From positions 882-64,881 of the forward strand of contig NZ_FQYR01000009.1 in assembly GCF_900141815.1 (NCBI RefSeq): DNA of 64,000 bases. Direction: 5' to 3'. Within the stretch, counting starts at the first letter, position 1; every line of letters starts with the position of its first letter. Below are positions 56,425 to 64,000 of the stretch, piece by piece. A program made the translations under genes and the position numbers. Below the pieces are notes generated by a model. It made no database searches, had not been told where the DNA came from, and was given only the letters and a program-made list of their open reading frames with translations. The DNA comes from Rubritalea squalenifaciens DSM 18772 (GTDB lineage Bacteria > Verrucomicrobiota > Verrucomicrobiia > Verrucomicrobiales > Akkermansiaceae).

Positions 56425-57117
56425 TTATCGTCTGCGGCGCAGGATAAATGCCAGACCAGCCAGACCGATGAGTCCTGTTGTGGATGGTTCTGGAACCGCG
56501 GTGCCGACGAAGCGAAGTTCAGCCAGACCCACACGGTCACCACCTGCAGGACCGTTACCGAAGTGGTTGTCGGTGACGTTGATGCGGATACGGTCAGCCT
56601 GGATCGTGGAACCGATTGCGCTGGTGATTGCCGCACCTGGTGAGTCCGCAAGGGCTACGCTAATCGCGCCGGTGGAGTTGTCAAAATTGCCCACACCGTA
56701 GTCGAGGACGACTTCGCTGATGTCATTGGCATTATTGGCTCCGAAGTGGTAGCCCCAGGTGACGAGGTCCGTGATGTCATAGGCCTGGTCGAAAATGACT
56801 TCGAAGCTGACGGTCGTTCCACCATTGTCAGCGAAGAAATCGCCGCCGGCAGGACCTGTGTCTGTGGTCGCCCAGACCACGCCGGGTGCATCAAAGTTGG
56901 CTGCGATGTGAGTGATGGTGGTGTAGTCACCGATGGTAGGCGTTCCGGAGAGGCCGTTGCCGTTGATCAGGTTGTTTTCATCATCCAGATTGATGCCTGT
57001 TTGTTCAGCGGCAGTACCTGTGTATGTGATGGTGGTCGGGTTGATGATTACGGCTGCCTGAGAGCTGAGGCTCATCAAAGCAGCAGTCATGCTGGTGAGT
57101 ATGAGTGTGTTTTTCAT
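56425..57117 (-). CDS. PEP-CTERM sorting domain protein
   Basis: A 230-residue exported protein (leader TSMTAALMSLSSQAAV) with a beta-rich body ('AYDITDLVTWGYHFGANNAND', 'ISEVVLDYGVGNFDNST'). The tail is VPEPSTTGLIGLAGLAF then ILRRRR. The pattern of the middle, with 'IQADRIRINVTDNHFGNGPAGGDRVGLAELRF', is like discoidin/F5-8-type folds in other secreted proteins. Confidence 0.85.
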   Translation of the reverse strand: MKNTLILTSMTAALMSLSSQAAVIINPTTITYTGTAAEQTGINLDDENNLINGNGLSGTPTIGDYTTITHIAANFDAPGVVWATTDTGPAGGDFFADNGGTTVSFEVIFDQAYDITDLVTWGYHFGANNANDISEVVLDYGVGNFDNSTGAISVALADSPGAAITSAIGSTIQADRIRINVTDNHFGNGPAGGDRVGLAELRFVGTAVPEPSTTGLIGLAGLAFILRRRR

Positions 57118-57304
57118 TCAAGTATACTTGGTTAAAAAACCCGAATTAGAGAGCGGGTTTGTAACAATACCGGGGATCCTGAAAAACTGACTAAAATCGT
57201 CATTTTTTTATCATGAAGTGTCAGAATGGGCTCGGGAAGGGGGCTTGACGTAGCGGGAAGCGGTTGATAGTTGATCAAGCCTACTTACCCCAAATTGTTA
57301 GAAG

Positions 57305-59110
57305 ATGCTGATTCATGATGTCGTTTTTATAGCGAATTTTAGTTCTCTGGTTGATGTGAAGATCGTTCTTGCCGTTCTGGCGGCGAGCGTGATTCTGAAG
57401 TTTGCTGCCAAGCGTGTAGGAGCTGGGACCCGGCGCAAATTGTTTAGCCAAGACTTTGACTTTCAGGAGGCACGTCTGCTGGATTACCCGAAGCTCGATC
57501 GTAAATACTACGCCCGCAGGCTGGAAGAGGCCGAGGCTCTGGGGATGTGGCATGTCACGGATTTTACCAATATGGCGGCTCCGGCAGGCGCAGGGATTCG
57601 GGAGACTTTGGTTCGGGTCATGGCCAGTCCGCAGGGGGAGGTGACGGCATTTGTCTACGATAGCCGGAGTCTGGGGACGATGGGAGTCATGGGTGAATCG
57701 CTGAGTGGCGGTCGCAGAAAAAGATCCACTCATGTTCAGACTGCCTTTGATAATGGGGAATGTCTGGTGACCACTGATGCCAAGGTGTTGCTGATTGAGG
57801 GGATGGAGTGGCAGAATGTCCAGCTGGTGGCTGAGGGCGCGAGCCTCGAGCATCTAATCGGCTGGCACCGGGTGAGACTGAAGGAGTACTTGGCCAAGCA
57901 TCCTGGCGTGAGAGTACTTCCTGTCAGCAATGTCGGTGAATTTTATGAGCGCGAGAAATCCCTCTGGGCGCGCAAGGCGGAGATCTGGCAAGCCAAGGAC
58001 TGGAAGCTCAAGAAGGCCGACCTCAAACAGTGGGATGATGGCGAGAAGCGTTTGATCATTTCTGAGGATATGCTGGCAGGCCAGCCAGCCGGTTTCGAAA
58101 AATCCTACGGCGCAGCAGTCGTCGCAGCCTCAGCCAAGGCTTCTGCTCCAGCATCTGCGATCGGCACGGCTACAGCCGTGGCTGAACCCGCTGCTGAGAC
58201 TCAGCAGGAGGCGGCGGAGTCTGAGCTTAGAGACTCAGAGGCCCAGACGGATGCGATGGAGTCAGTCCCAGACAGCCTGCCCAAGGAATGGTATTTTTCC
58301 CAGCACGGTCAGAACCACGGTCCGATGACCAAGGTGGATCTGCAAGAGCGGGTTTGGAAGCCCGGGGTGAACTACCGCAGTATCTTGGTCTGGAACCCGA
58401 ACATGCCAGAATGGAAGTCCCTGGTAGATGTACCGGAGTTGAGGCTGGAAAAGCCAGCGTCATCTGGTCCCGTGAAGCCACTCTCGCCTGCAGTGGGCAA
58501 TGCGAGTCCTGTAGCGGAGACTGCCGCAACTCCAGAGATTTCCCGCCCGGCAAATCCTTATGAGACACCGAGTGCCAAAGGGGTGGAGCTGGGGCAGGTC
58601 CTGGCTTCTCACCACCGTCTCAAGTACAGCGGCATGGGGCGTAAGGATTTTGCCATCTGGATGCTGATGGTGCTGCCCTGCATTTACTGGTTCCAGAACT
58701 ACCTGACCACTGGACCCTTGATGGATACGGGCTACGATATGATTGTCAGCCGGATCGCCTACATCGTCTTTATTTTGGTAGCCTATTCCCGGGTCAAGAA
58801 CCTGGGCATGAGCTGGTACTGGCTGTTCGGCGTGAATGTGCCTTTCCTAAATGCCTGGATCTTCTGGCGGGCGTATTGCTGTCCCGAGGGCTACGCCGAT
58901 CATACCACCATGGATGGTACTGGGAAGACTCTGAGTATCATCTACTGGATCTTGACTGGGATCCTCTATCTCGCAGCGATTGCGGTGATCGTGGCGGCGG
59001 CCTTCTGGTTGCCAGACCTGCTGGATGGCCTGATGGGGGACGGCGCTTACGAGGATACCTACGAGCAGGAGTACTGGGAGGAATACGAGGATATTCTCCC
59101 GGCGGAATAG
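57305..59110 (+). CDS. GYF-domain membrane protein
   Basis: A 601-residue protein. An N-terminal hydrophobic stretch (IVLAVLAASVILKFAA) anchors it. Residues 40-260 form an uncharacterised soluble domain. An Ala/Glu-rich linker follows. Residues about 328-375 are a GYF_2 domain ('EWYFSQHGQNHGPMTKVDL', 'NPNMPEWKSL'), which usually binds partner peptides. The end has three or four membrane helices ('FAIWMLMVLPCIYWFQNYL', 'IAYIVFILVAYSRV', 'GILYLAAIAVIVAAAFW') and an acidic tail, like DUF805-type GYF fusions. The ATG at 57305 is followed by good coding sequence. A terminator follows. Confidence 0.8.
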   Translation: MLIHDVVFIANFSSLVDVKIVLAVLAASVILKFAAKRVGAGTRRKLFSQDFDFQEARLLDYPKLDRKYYARRLEEAEALGMWHVTDFTNMAAPAGAGIRETLVRVMASPQGEVTAFVYDSRSLGTMGVMGESLSGGRRKRSTHVQTAFDNGECLVTTDAKVLLIEGMEWQNVQLVAEGASLEHLIGWHRVRLKEYLAKHPGVRVLPVSNVGEFYEREKSLWARKAEIWQAKDWKLKKADLKQWDDGEKRLIISEDMLAGQPAGFEKSYGAAVVAASAKASAPASAIGTATAVAEPAAETQQEAAESELRDSEAQTDAMESVPDSLPKEWYFSQHGQNHGPMTKVDLQERVWKPGVNYRSILVWNPNMPEWKSLVDVPELRLEKPASSGPVKPLSPAVGNASPVAETAATPEISRPANPYETPSAKGVELGQVLASHHRLKYSGMGRKDFAIWMLMVLPCIYWFQNYLTTGPLMDTGYDMIVSRIAYIVFILVAYSRVKNLGMSWYWLFGVNVPFLNAWIFWRAYCCPEGYADHTTMDGTGKTLSIIYWILTGILYLAAIAVIVAAAFWLPDLLDGLMGDGAYEDTYEQEYWEEYEDILPAE

Positions 59111-59135
59111 CCAACTCCAGAATTCTAGAAACAAT

Positions 59136-59168
59136 AAAGCCCGGCCTACCTCAGCCGGGCTTTATCGT
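59136..59168 (+). terminator. Bidirectional terminator
   Basis: AAAGCCCGGC (59136-59145) pairs with GCCGGGCTTT (59154-59163). It can serve both the GYF gene (plus) and the convergent gene ending at 59220 (minus). Confidence 0.85.
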
Positions 59169-59219
59169 TTCGCTATGATGTGTGGTGTTTTTGCGCTTAG
59201 TGTGTGTGGTAAAAAGGGA

Positions 59220-59627
59220 TCAGATGTTCACCGGGCGTTTGATAAGCTTGGCTTCGAACATGATGCCGTTGCCGATGTGCCTTTCCTTGGCCAAGTCGAT
59301 CAAGGTGCCTTGGTCTCCAAGCGGAAGCCAGGCGATGGTGTTCTCCTTGTCCTGGAACTTGCGCTCTTGGGCTTCGGTCACGTCCTGCAGGATGCGCTCG
59401 CTGCCGTCAGGCAGAACAATCTTGATGTATCTGGAGCCGCTGCTGGTGAGTGGCTCATATTCTTTGACAAGAAATGTTTTTCCCAGATCCGTCTTATAGA
59501 CATAGACGCTCTGCTTGTAGGCAGCTGGAGTCATTTCCTGACCTCGCAGGAGATGGCTGGAGCTGGCGGCATTCGTCGTGAATGGCAGCAGGGCGAGTAT
59601 GGGGAGGAGTATAAGGGACTTGTTCAT
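59220..59627 (-). CDS. Small secreted protein
   Basis: A 135-residue exported protein (leader LILLPILALLPFTTNA). The mature part contains 'YVYKTDLGKTFLVKEYEPL' and 'RYIKIVLPDGSERILQDVTEAQERKFQDKE'. No family recognised. Confidence 0.65.
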   Translation of the reverse strand: MNKSLILLPILALLPFTTNAASSSHLLRGQEMTPAAYKQSVYVYKTDLGKTFLVKEYEPLTSSGSRYIKIVLPDGSERILQDVTEAQERKFQDKENTIAWLPLGDQGTLIDLAKERHIGNGIMFEAKLIKRPVNI

Positions 59628-59933
59628 TCAGGATCTGGAGTCGGTATTTCGGGGCGGGGTTTGTCGTGTTGCAAGTAATACATAGTCAGGGGTTTACATC
59701 TTTCAAGGGAATATGTAAAAAAGATGACCTAATTGTCATTAAGCGACTCGGATCTTGCTGTGGAGCGTCGGCCAGAGTCATGGCAGAACAATGGAATGCT
59801 GGCTTTTGCATGGCTGGGAGGGGATTTGGAGCCTTTGAGCAAAAAATCAGATAAATTAGTCAGAGGGAGCCGCTTAAGAGAAAACTTCCAATCCGGGGAT
59901 ACAAGTCCCTGATAACACTGACAATAAACCAAA
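59628..59933. other. Intergenic region, nothing convincing
   Basis: Between the divergent genes at 59220-59627 and 59934-60857 only a 62-codon frame (59666-59854) is open on the plus strand. It lacks a coding look, so I leave it uncalled. Confidence 0.4.
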
Positions 59934-60857
59934 ATGAAATTTAAACAATTACTGACAACCGCTCTGGCGGCTACCCTGACCATTGGCGGTGCCCTCGCAG
60001 GAGGCGAAGGCTGGAGCGATGATTTTGCAGCTTCCAAGAAGCAGGCAGCAGAGCAGAAGAAAGACCTGCTCATCGACTTTACAGGATCTGACTGGTGCGG
60101 ATGGTGCATCAGACTGAGCAATGAGGTCTTCAAGCATGATGCCTTCAACGAAGGCGTGAAAGACAGCTTTGTACTCGTGGAACTGGATTACCCGCGTGAC
60201 AAGTCCAAGCTCAGTGAGGAAACCCAAGAGCAGAACGCCAAGCTACAGCAGCAGTATGGTATCACTGGCTTCCCGACGATTCTTCTCTGTGATGCTGAGG
60301 GTAAACCCTATGCTAAGACGGGTTACAAGCCCGGTGGCCCCGAAAAGTACGTGACACACTTGGACGAACTTCGTGCGAAGCGTACTGCCAGAGACGAAGC
60401 CTTTGCCAAGGCGGCAGAAGCTACAGGACCTGAGCAGGCCAAGCTTTACCTCGCAGCGCTTCAATCCCTTGGTTTGAGCGATAAGGTCATTGGCTCCACT
60501 TATGAAGACATCATCGAAAAGATCAAAGCCGCGGATCCTGAGGACTCCACAGGCTTTATCAAAAAGCAGGAGGAAGCTGCCCGCCAGGAAGAGCTCAACG
60601 CCAAGCTGAGAGGTATGAAGAAAGATGAGGTGATTACCTTCCTGGACAAGAGCTTGAAGGAAGACTGGCCGGTAGAAGGCAAGCAGCACATCATGGGCGT
60701 AAAAGCATCCTACTTGCTTCAGGATAAGAAAGTGGACGAATGCCTCAAGCTGTTGGACGAAGCTGTTAGCCTCTCTCCAGACAGCGAGACGGCCACAAAG
60801 CTGAAGCGGTTTCATGGCATGGTAGAGAAGAACAAGGAAAAGATTCTCAGCCAGTAA
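59934..60857 (+). CDS. Secreted thioredoxin-fold protein
   Basis: The 307-residue exported protein (leader LLTTALAATLTIGGALA) has a thioredoxin-like domain at about 27-135: 'KKDLLIDFTGSDWCGWCIRL' with the redox pair Cys55/Cys58 and the cis-proline Pro114 in 'GITGFPTILL'. This is the form found in thioredoxin-like proteins of Bacteroidetes, Planctomycetes and Verrucomicrobia that probably reduce or oxidise periplasmic disulfides. The C-terminal 165 residues are helical with charged pairs. A terminator follows. Confidence 0.88.
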   Translation: MKFKQLLTTALAATLTIGGALAGGEGWSDDFAASKKQAAEQKKDLLIDFTGSDWCGWCIRLSNEVFKHDAFNEGVKDSFVLVELDYPRDKSKLSEETQEQNAKLQQQYGITGFPTILLCDAEGKPYAKTGYKPGGPEKYVTHLDELRAKRTARDEAFAKAAEATGPEQAKLYLAALQSLGLSDKVIGSTYEDIIEKIKAADPEDSTGFIKKQEEAARQEELNAKLRGMKKDEVITFLDKSLKEDWPVEGKQHIMGVKASYLLQDKKVDECLKLLDEAVSLSPDSETATKLKRFHGMVEKNKEKILSQ

Positions 60858-60882
60858 GCGGATCACCGTAAATTCTTGAGCC

Positions 60883-60913
60883 AGCCGCACAGCAAGCCTG
60901 TGCGGCTTTTTTG
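60883..60913 (+). terminator. Terminator of the thioredoxin-like gene
   Basis: AGCCGCACAG (60883-60892) pairs with CTGTGCGGCT (60898-60907), followed by six T. Confidence 0.9.
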
Positions 60914-60977
60914 TGTTCAAGAGACGTCTATATAATCAGTCATTGTGGCTTCAAATAAGGGTGATTAGCATGCAGGT

Positions 60978-61346
60978 ATGCGAATAGTCCTAGCCATGAT
61001 GTTATCCGCTCTGCCCTTGGTGGCGGAGATCCCCAAGGAGCACTTGCAGACCTTTTATCGCGTCTCGGTGGAATGCCAGAATGGCAGGTATAAGATACAG
61101 CATTTAAGGCCTGGAATGAATATTGATCCCAGTCAGGTTGAGCCTTTTGTGAAGCGGATTGATGAGTTGTTAGGAGAGCTGGTGGAGAAGAAGGCGCTCA
61201 AGCAGGAAGTCATCGAATTGAAGAATCCCAATGAGATGGAACGGGAGGAGCAGGGCAAGATGTTCAAGATGGTCATGGATGCGGTGGGAAATCTGGGAGA
61301 GGAGTATGGATTTTATGTGGCTGCCGAAATGGTGGATATGGCCTGA
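60978..61346 (+). CDS. Small secreted protein
   Basis: A 122-residue exported protein (leader IVLAMMLSALPLVA). The mature part is helical with 'QVEPFVKRIDELLGELVEKK'. It begins a run of five genes in the same direction. No family recognised. Confidence 0.65.
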   Translation: MRIVLAMMLSALPLVAEIPKEHLQTFYRVSVECQNGRYKIQHLRPGMNIDPSQVEPFVKRIDELLGELVEKKALKQEVIELKNPNEMEREEQGKMFKMVMDAVGNLGEEYGFYVAAEMVDMA

Positions 61347-61357
61347 GAAGAGAGGTG

Positions 61358-61462
61358 ATGACAGTCCAGAAAGAGGATGCCGTTACCTTTACTCTGCGCA
61401 TGCCGGAGAAGGAATTGCTGGCCTTGAAGAAGCAATTAACGGACGCGGGTTTCATGAAATAG
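61358..61462 (+). CDS. 34-residue small protein
   Basis: ATG at 61358 starts a 34-residue frame, MTVQKEDAVTFTLRMPEKEL onward, ending 'LTDAGFMK'. AGAGAGG directly upstream is a usable ribosome site. The peptide is charged and probably helical at the end. It follows the previous stop by 11 bases in the same direction. Short length makes it uncertain. Confidence 0.45.
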   Translation: MTVQKEDAVTFTLRMPEKELLALKKQLTDAGFMK

Positions 61463-61507
61463 AGAGAAGTGCCTAAGCTGAGGACCGGCTGGTACGTTTC
61501 TATCTCT

Positions 61508-61930
61508 ATGAGGTGGTTTTATTTACTGCTGGGAGTAGTCTTGTTCAGTGCCTGTTCTGATAAAAAGGATACCATGGCCGAGTGGCGCGCGCGGGCAGTC
61601 CTCGGGCATGGTCCGGATGGGGTACTCTTGCATTGCGAGGATACTCACAAGGTCCAAGGGGCAAGCTTTAGTGTGATTGGAGATCGAGATGAAATCATGG
61701 AATGGGTGCATGGCAAGATGCCGGATAAGCCCTATGGTACCGATGGCGTAGAGGATTTTAAGCGAGATACCTGGAGGTTGGTCTCAGTCAGGAAAACACT
61801 TATGCTCAGCCTGGGAGATAGATGCTATGTGAGTGATGAGGGAACTAATACCTACAGAGTGGAGGCGGTTCTTCATTATCTCTCTACACGTGAAATAAAG
61901 TGTGAGGTGAATGTGCTCTGGTTGTATTGA
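61508..61930 (+). CDS. Small lipoprotein
   Basis: The 140-residue product has the lipobox LFSAC after a hydrophobic leader (WFYLLLGVVLFSA), starting at the ATG at 61508. The mature part has 'GHGPDGVLLHCEDTHKVQGASFSVIG' and a C-terminal 'YLSTREIKCEVNVLWLY'. Function unknown. Confidence 0.65.
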   Translation: MRWFYLLLGVVLFSACSDKKDTMAEWRARAVLGHGPDGVLLHCEDTHKVQGASFSVIGDRDEIMEWVHGKMPDKPYGTDGVEDFKRDTWRLVSVRKTLMLSLGDRCYVSDEGTNTYRVEAVLHYLSTREIKCEVNVLWLY

Positions 61931-61964
61931 AAAAGAGACCGATCCGGAAGCGTAGATTTAGGTG

Positions 61965-62240
61965 ATGAATCTCATCATAAAATTCAAGCTGGCCGTGATA
62001 TTGCTGTTCGCTGCGGTGGCGCTCGTGGTAACTGCGCTGTTTGGATGGCGGTACGTGTTCCCGCTCGACTGGTGGCGAGTGAATGAAGGGATGGAGCGTA
62101 GTGAGGTAGAAGCGCTGCTCGGTGAGCCCGATGTTGATATGCAGTCTCTCAAGGGCTTTTGCATATGGGGAGACAGTGAGGTAAGGCTTTTTATTTACAT
62201 GAATGAGTGCGGGGTAGTGGAGAGCGTGCATCGGGAATGA
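61965..62240 (+). CDS. Small BamE/SmpA-like membrane protein
   Basis: A 91-residue protein with one membrane helix (LAVILLFAAVALVVTALFGW). The outside part 'DWWRVNEGMERSEVEALLGEPD' follows the SmpA/OmlA/BamE pattern ('i..Gmt..eV..lLG.P'), a small domain that stabilises outer-membrane assembly complexes. It has no lipobox, unlike BamE. ATG at 61965 or GTG at 61962. Confidence 0.7.
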   Translation: MNLIIKFKLAVILLFAAVALVVTALFGWRYVFPLDWWRVNEGMERSEVEALLGEPDVDMQSLKGFCIWGDSEVRLFIYMNECGVVESVHRE

Positions 62241-62309
62241 TGGGCTTTGACTGTTTGCTATGGCATGAGGGCTGAGCTATCCTAATGAGTAAACCAACAA
62301 GGAGTGTGT

Positions 62310-62675
62310 ATGTTGATCATTGAACGTGTAAATGAGAAGTGTCTGGACATTCAGATGAGCGGGAAGCTGGATACTGAGGGAATGCGCAAGGCTCTGGATG
62401 AGATGGTGGAGAAGTCCCAGGGGATAGAGGACGGCCAGATGCTGTTTGATATCGTGGAGTACCACCTGCCTTCGGTCGGGGCGATCGGACTGGAGCTTTC
62501 CCGCCTGTTCCCCCTACTGAAGTGGATGCGTCAGTTCAAGCGCTGCGCGGTGCTGGCAGACAAGACCTGGCTGAAGAAGGTCAGCGAAATCGAGGTCGCT
62601 CTCATCCCTGGTATCGAGATCAAAGGCTTTGACCGTGACCAGCGCGCCGCCGCGGAGGCCTGGCTTGCGGGCTAA
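62310..62675 (+). CDS. SpoIIAA-like (STAS-type) protein
   Basis: A 121-residue cytoplasmic protein. It follows the SpoIIAA-like family, a variant of STAS domains: 'LIIERVNEKCLDIQMSGKLDTEGMRKALDEMV', 'GQMLFDIVEYHLPSVGAIGLEL', 'KRCAVLADKTWLKKVSEIE' and 'IPGIEIKGFDRDQRAAAEAWL', here consecutive pieces. AAGGAG five bases before the ATG at 62310 sets the start. Members bind lipids or partner proteins; no role known here. Confidence 0.82.
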   Translation: MLIIERVNEKCLDIQMSGKLDTEGMRKALDEMVEKSQGIEDGQMLFDIVEYHLPSVGAIGLELSRLFPLLKWMRQFKRCAVLADKTWLKKVSEIEVALIPGIEIKGFDRDQRAAAEAWLAG

Positions 62676-62911
62676 GCCAGAGGTCCACATAGCTGCATGA
62701 GGTAGGTCGCGATTCCTGCAAGCTGCGCAATCAGGATGATCAACGCTGGATCCTCAAGCTTCCGAGACTTCTTCCAGAAGGTCACGATCCCTGCCAGCAG
62801 GATGAGCAAACCGAAATACGTGAATACATTCACATTTCCTCCGCTGAAGGCTAACAGAAGAAAGACGCCGATGCTGTAGAGCAGAATGAGAATGTAATTC
62901 AAGCTGGCCAT
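62672..62911 (-). CDS. Small membrane protein
   Basis: A 79-residue protein with three hydrophobic segments (ILILLYSIGVFLLLAFSG, YFGLLILLAGIVTFW and ALIILIAQLAGIATYLM). It is adjacent to the next minus-strand gene with a shared base and is convergent with the SpoIIAA-like gene by four bases. Function unknown. Confidence 0.65.
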   Translation of the reverse strand: MASLNYILILLYSIGVFLLLAFSGGNVNVFTYFGLLILLAGIVTFWKKSRKLEDPALIILIAQLAGIATYLMQLCGPLA

Positions 62912-63339
62912 TATTGAGGCAAGCGGGAGGGTCGGATCACTTTATAATGGAGGACAATGCCTGCGATAAAGGGGGGCGCTGAAACGAACGCTAACGGCGA
63001 TCTGACAAGGAATAAGGCAATGGGAACAAAGATGCCGACAAACATCATGACGTAGGCTGAAAAAATGAGAGGGAACTGTGAACGCATCAGTTTTCTCCTG
63101 GCGCAGTCAAAGATGTCGTAGGAGATTGCCTTGGCGTTATCGTGACTCATGCCCTGACTGCGCAGGTAGTTGATGACTGCAATGTGTCCCTGGCCAGAAC
63201 CTAAGATGATTTCAGCCTGGTGAATCCATTCCTGACGTTGCTGCTCATACTCCTCCTTCATGGTACAAATTGACTTCATAAAGTCATAGAGCAGAGGACT
63301 CCGATCCAGCGAGGCTAAAATGGGCGATCCATCATTCAC
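62911..63339 (-). CDS. Membrane protein
   Basis: A 142-residue protein with a helical, charged N-terminal part ('EEYEQQRQEWIHQAEIILGSGQGH') and two membrane helices (FSAYVMMFVGIFVPIALFLV and APPFIAGIVLHY). A GTG at 63339 overlaps the preceding gene's stop (GTGA), with GAGGGA upstream; a GTG at 63342 is an alternative. No family recognised. Confidence 0.65.
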   Translation of the reverse strand: MNDGSPILASLDRSPLLYDFMKSICTMKEEYEQQRQEWIHQAEIILGSGQGHIAVINYLRSQGMSHDNAKAISYDIFDCARRKLMRSQFPLIFSAYVMMFVGIFVPIALFLVRSPLAFVSAPPFIAGIVLHYKVIRPSRLPQ

Positions 63340-63680
63340 CACTCCCTCGGAGAAATGAGTTCCTCGGGATCGGCATTGGGATAGCCGTAGGCTTTCGCGA
63401 TGGTGAGGAGATCCGAGAGGATGTTTTCACGGGCGGTGGAGTCTATCTCACAGCCTTGTTCTTCAAAGTCCTCCTCCAGATCATTGAATTCCAGGGTGGC
63501 GGCATGCGTGCGCTTGTAGAATTCCTGGAGATCGGCTGGCGGGTTGGTTTCCAGTTGCAGGCAGAGTCGATCTAGAATGGCTTTGGCACGGCAGACGAGT
63601 GGCTTCGGGTAGGACTCATCGATATACAGGTTACTGAGGAAGGCGTAGTCTTCGAGTTTGCCGTTGGTGATCGTGCTCAT
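63336..63680 (-). CDS. DUF5713-like protein
   Basis: A 114-residue acidic protein. It follows the DUF5713 pattern: 'YAFLSNLYIDESYPKPLVCRA', 'ILDRLCLQLETNPPADLQEFYKRTHAATLEFNDLEEDF' split here as consecutive pieces, 'EIDSTARENI' and 'IAKAYGYPNADPEELISPREW' as end. The family is cytoplasmic and of unknown function. ATG at 63680 fits family length. Confidence 0.8.
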   Translation of the reverse strand: MSTITNGKLEDYAFLSNLYIDESYPKPLVCRAKAILDRLCLQLETNPPADLQEFYKRTHAATLEFNDLEEDFEEQGCEIDSTARENILSDLLTIAKAYGYPNADPEELISPREW

Positions 63681-64000
63681 GGCGCTGCTCCTTTCTGTCG
63701 GGGTTTCCCGTCTTTTTGGGTACCCATCAGTATACACTAGATGAGCCTTTGGAACAAGGGGTAGAGTGTTTTGTCTTGGAGGGGAGATCGAGCGGATGCC
63801 GTTCACCCTATTGGCAACCTTTGCTGGGGATGCGAGCTTGGAGGTTTGTGACTTAATTTGGATCAGTAGCGATAATGCAGTGTTAAAATCTTTACGCTAG
63901 TATCTGTTAGTGTAGTCTACAAGCCTCCTCCCCAAGGAGCGGGACTGTGTGTTGTAGTCCGGCGATGGTATTGATTAAACCAAATATAGAATAATGTTAG
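63681..64000. other. Intergenic end of the window, nothing recognised
   Basis: The last 320 bases contain no open frame with a coding look. They may hold the upstream region of a gene beyond the right edge. Confidence 0.4.

Noticed and set aside
59666-59854. 62-codon plus-strand frame
   Set aside because: No ribosome site, no clear signal peptide and lies in a divergent promoter region.

Overview
The window looks like chromosomal DNA of a verrucomicrobium, most probably from the Verrucomicrobiales (Akkermansiaceae/Rubritaleaceae range). Ten predicted secreted proteins end in a PEP-CTERM-type tail of the short verrucomicrobial form (PEP followed by S/T/A/L/G residues, GLAG and an LRR(R/K) basic end). 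There is an ECF sigma factor of planctomycete/verrucomicrobial style paired with a FecR-like protein, a cytochrome c/beta-propeller pair typical of this superphylum, and very many lineage-specific small lipoproteins and membrane proteins. This placement is inference from protein style, not from a marker gene; no rRNA or tRNA was seen.

Layout. 1-5,700: repeats, one PEP-CTERM gene, secreted unknowns, a small ferredoxin and a lipoprotein with a pseudopilin-like (GspG-like) segment. 5,800-16,900: a dense run of small secreted, lipo- and membrane proteins with little known function, including a YbjQ-like protein and a carrier-protein-like protein whose halves are in swapped order. 17,100-19,600: cytochrome c plus soluble beta-propeller dehydrogenase-like pair, then a PEP-CTERM gene on the other strand. 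20,600-28,100: more secreted/lipoproteins (an LprI-like protein, a PsbP-like lipoprotein, a membrane-anchored acyl-carrier-like protein) and one gene broken by a stop codon. 28,400-35,300: an eRF1/Vms1-like (baeRF) protein, then the dabB-dabA inorganic-carbon uptake operon with a divergent LysR regulator and a winged-helix regulator. 35,300-43,800: a giant Gly-rich/cadherin secreted protein, small proteins and a clan-D (GH36-like) glycosidase preceded by a structured leader. 44,000-50,300: five consecutive PEP-CTERM genes on the minus strand, each except one followed by a clear terminator, and immediately upstream the ECF sigma/FecR-like operon. 50,400-57,100: a sirtuin that appears to lack the zinc cysteines, an Ig-repeat secreted protein and three more PEP-CTERM genes. 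57,300-64,000: a GYF-domain membrane protein, a thioredoxin-like protein and a last group of small proteins (BamE-like, SpoIIAA-like, DUF5713-like).

How parts may work together: the PEP-CTERM proteins would need an exosortase encoded elsewhere, as none is in the window. The sigma/FecR-like pair beside them is a plausible regulator of secreted-protein genes. DabA/DabB would energise CO2 hydration to bicarbonate under control of the adjacent LysR protein. The cytochrome and propeller proteins are probably a periplasmic oxidation couple. The most unusual items are the swapped-half carrier protein, a strongly strand-biased hexamer (GTTAGG), the FecR protein with an appended secreted-type beta-sandwich, the structured leader of the glycosidase gene, and several genes with missing starts or in-frame stops.
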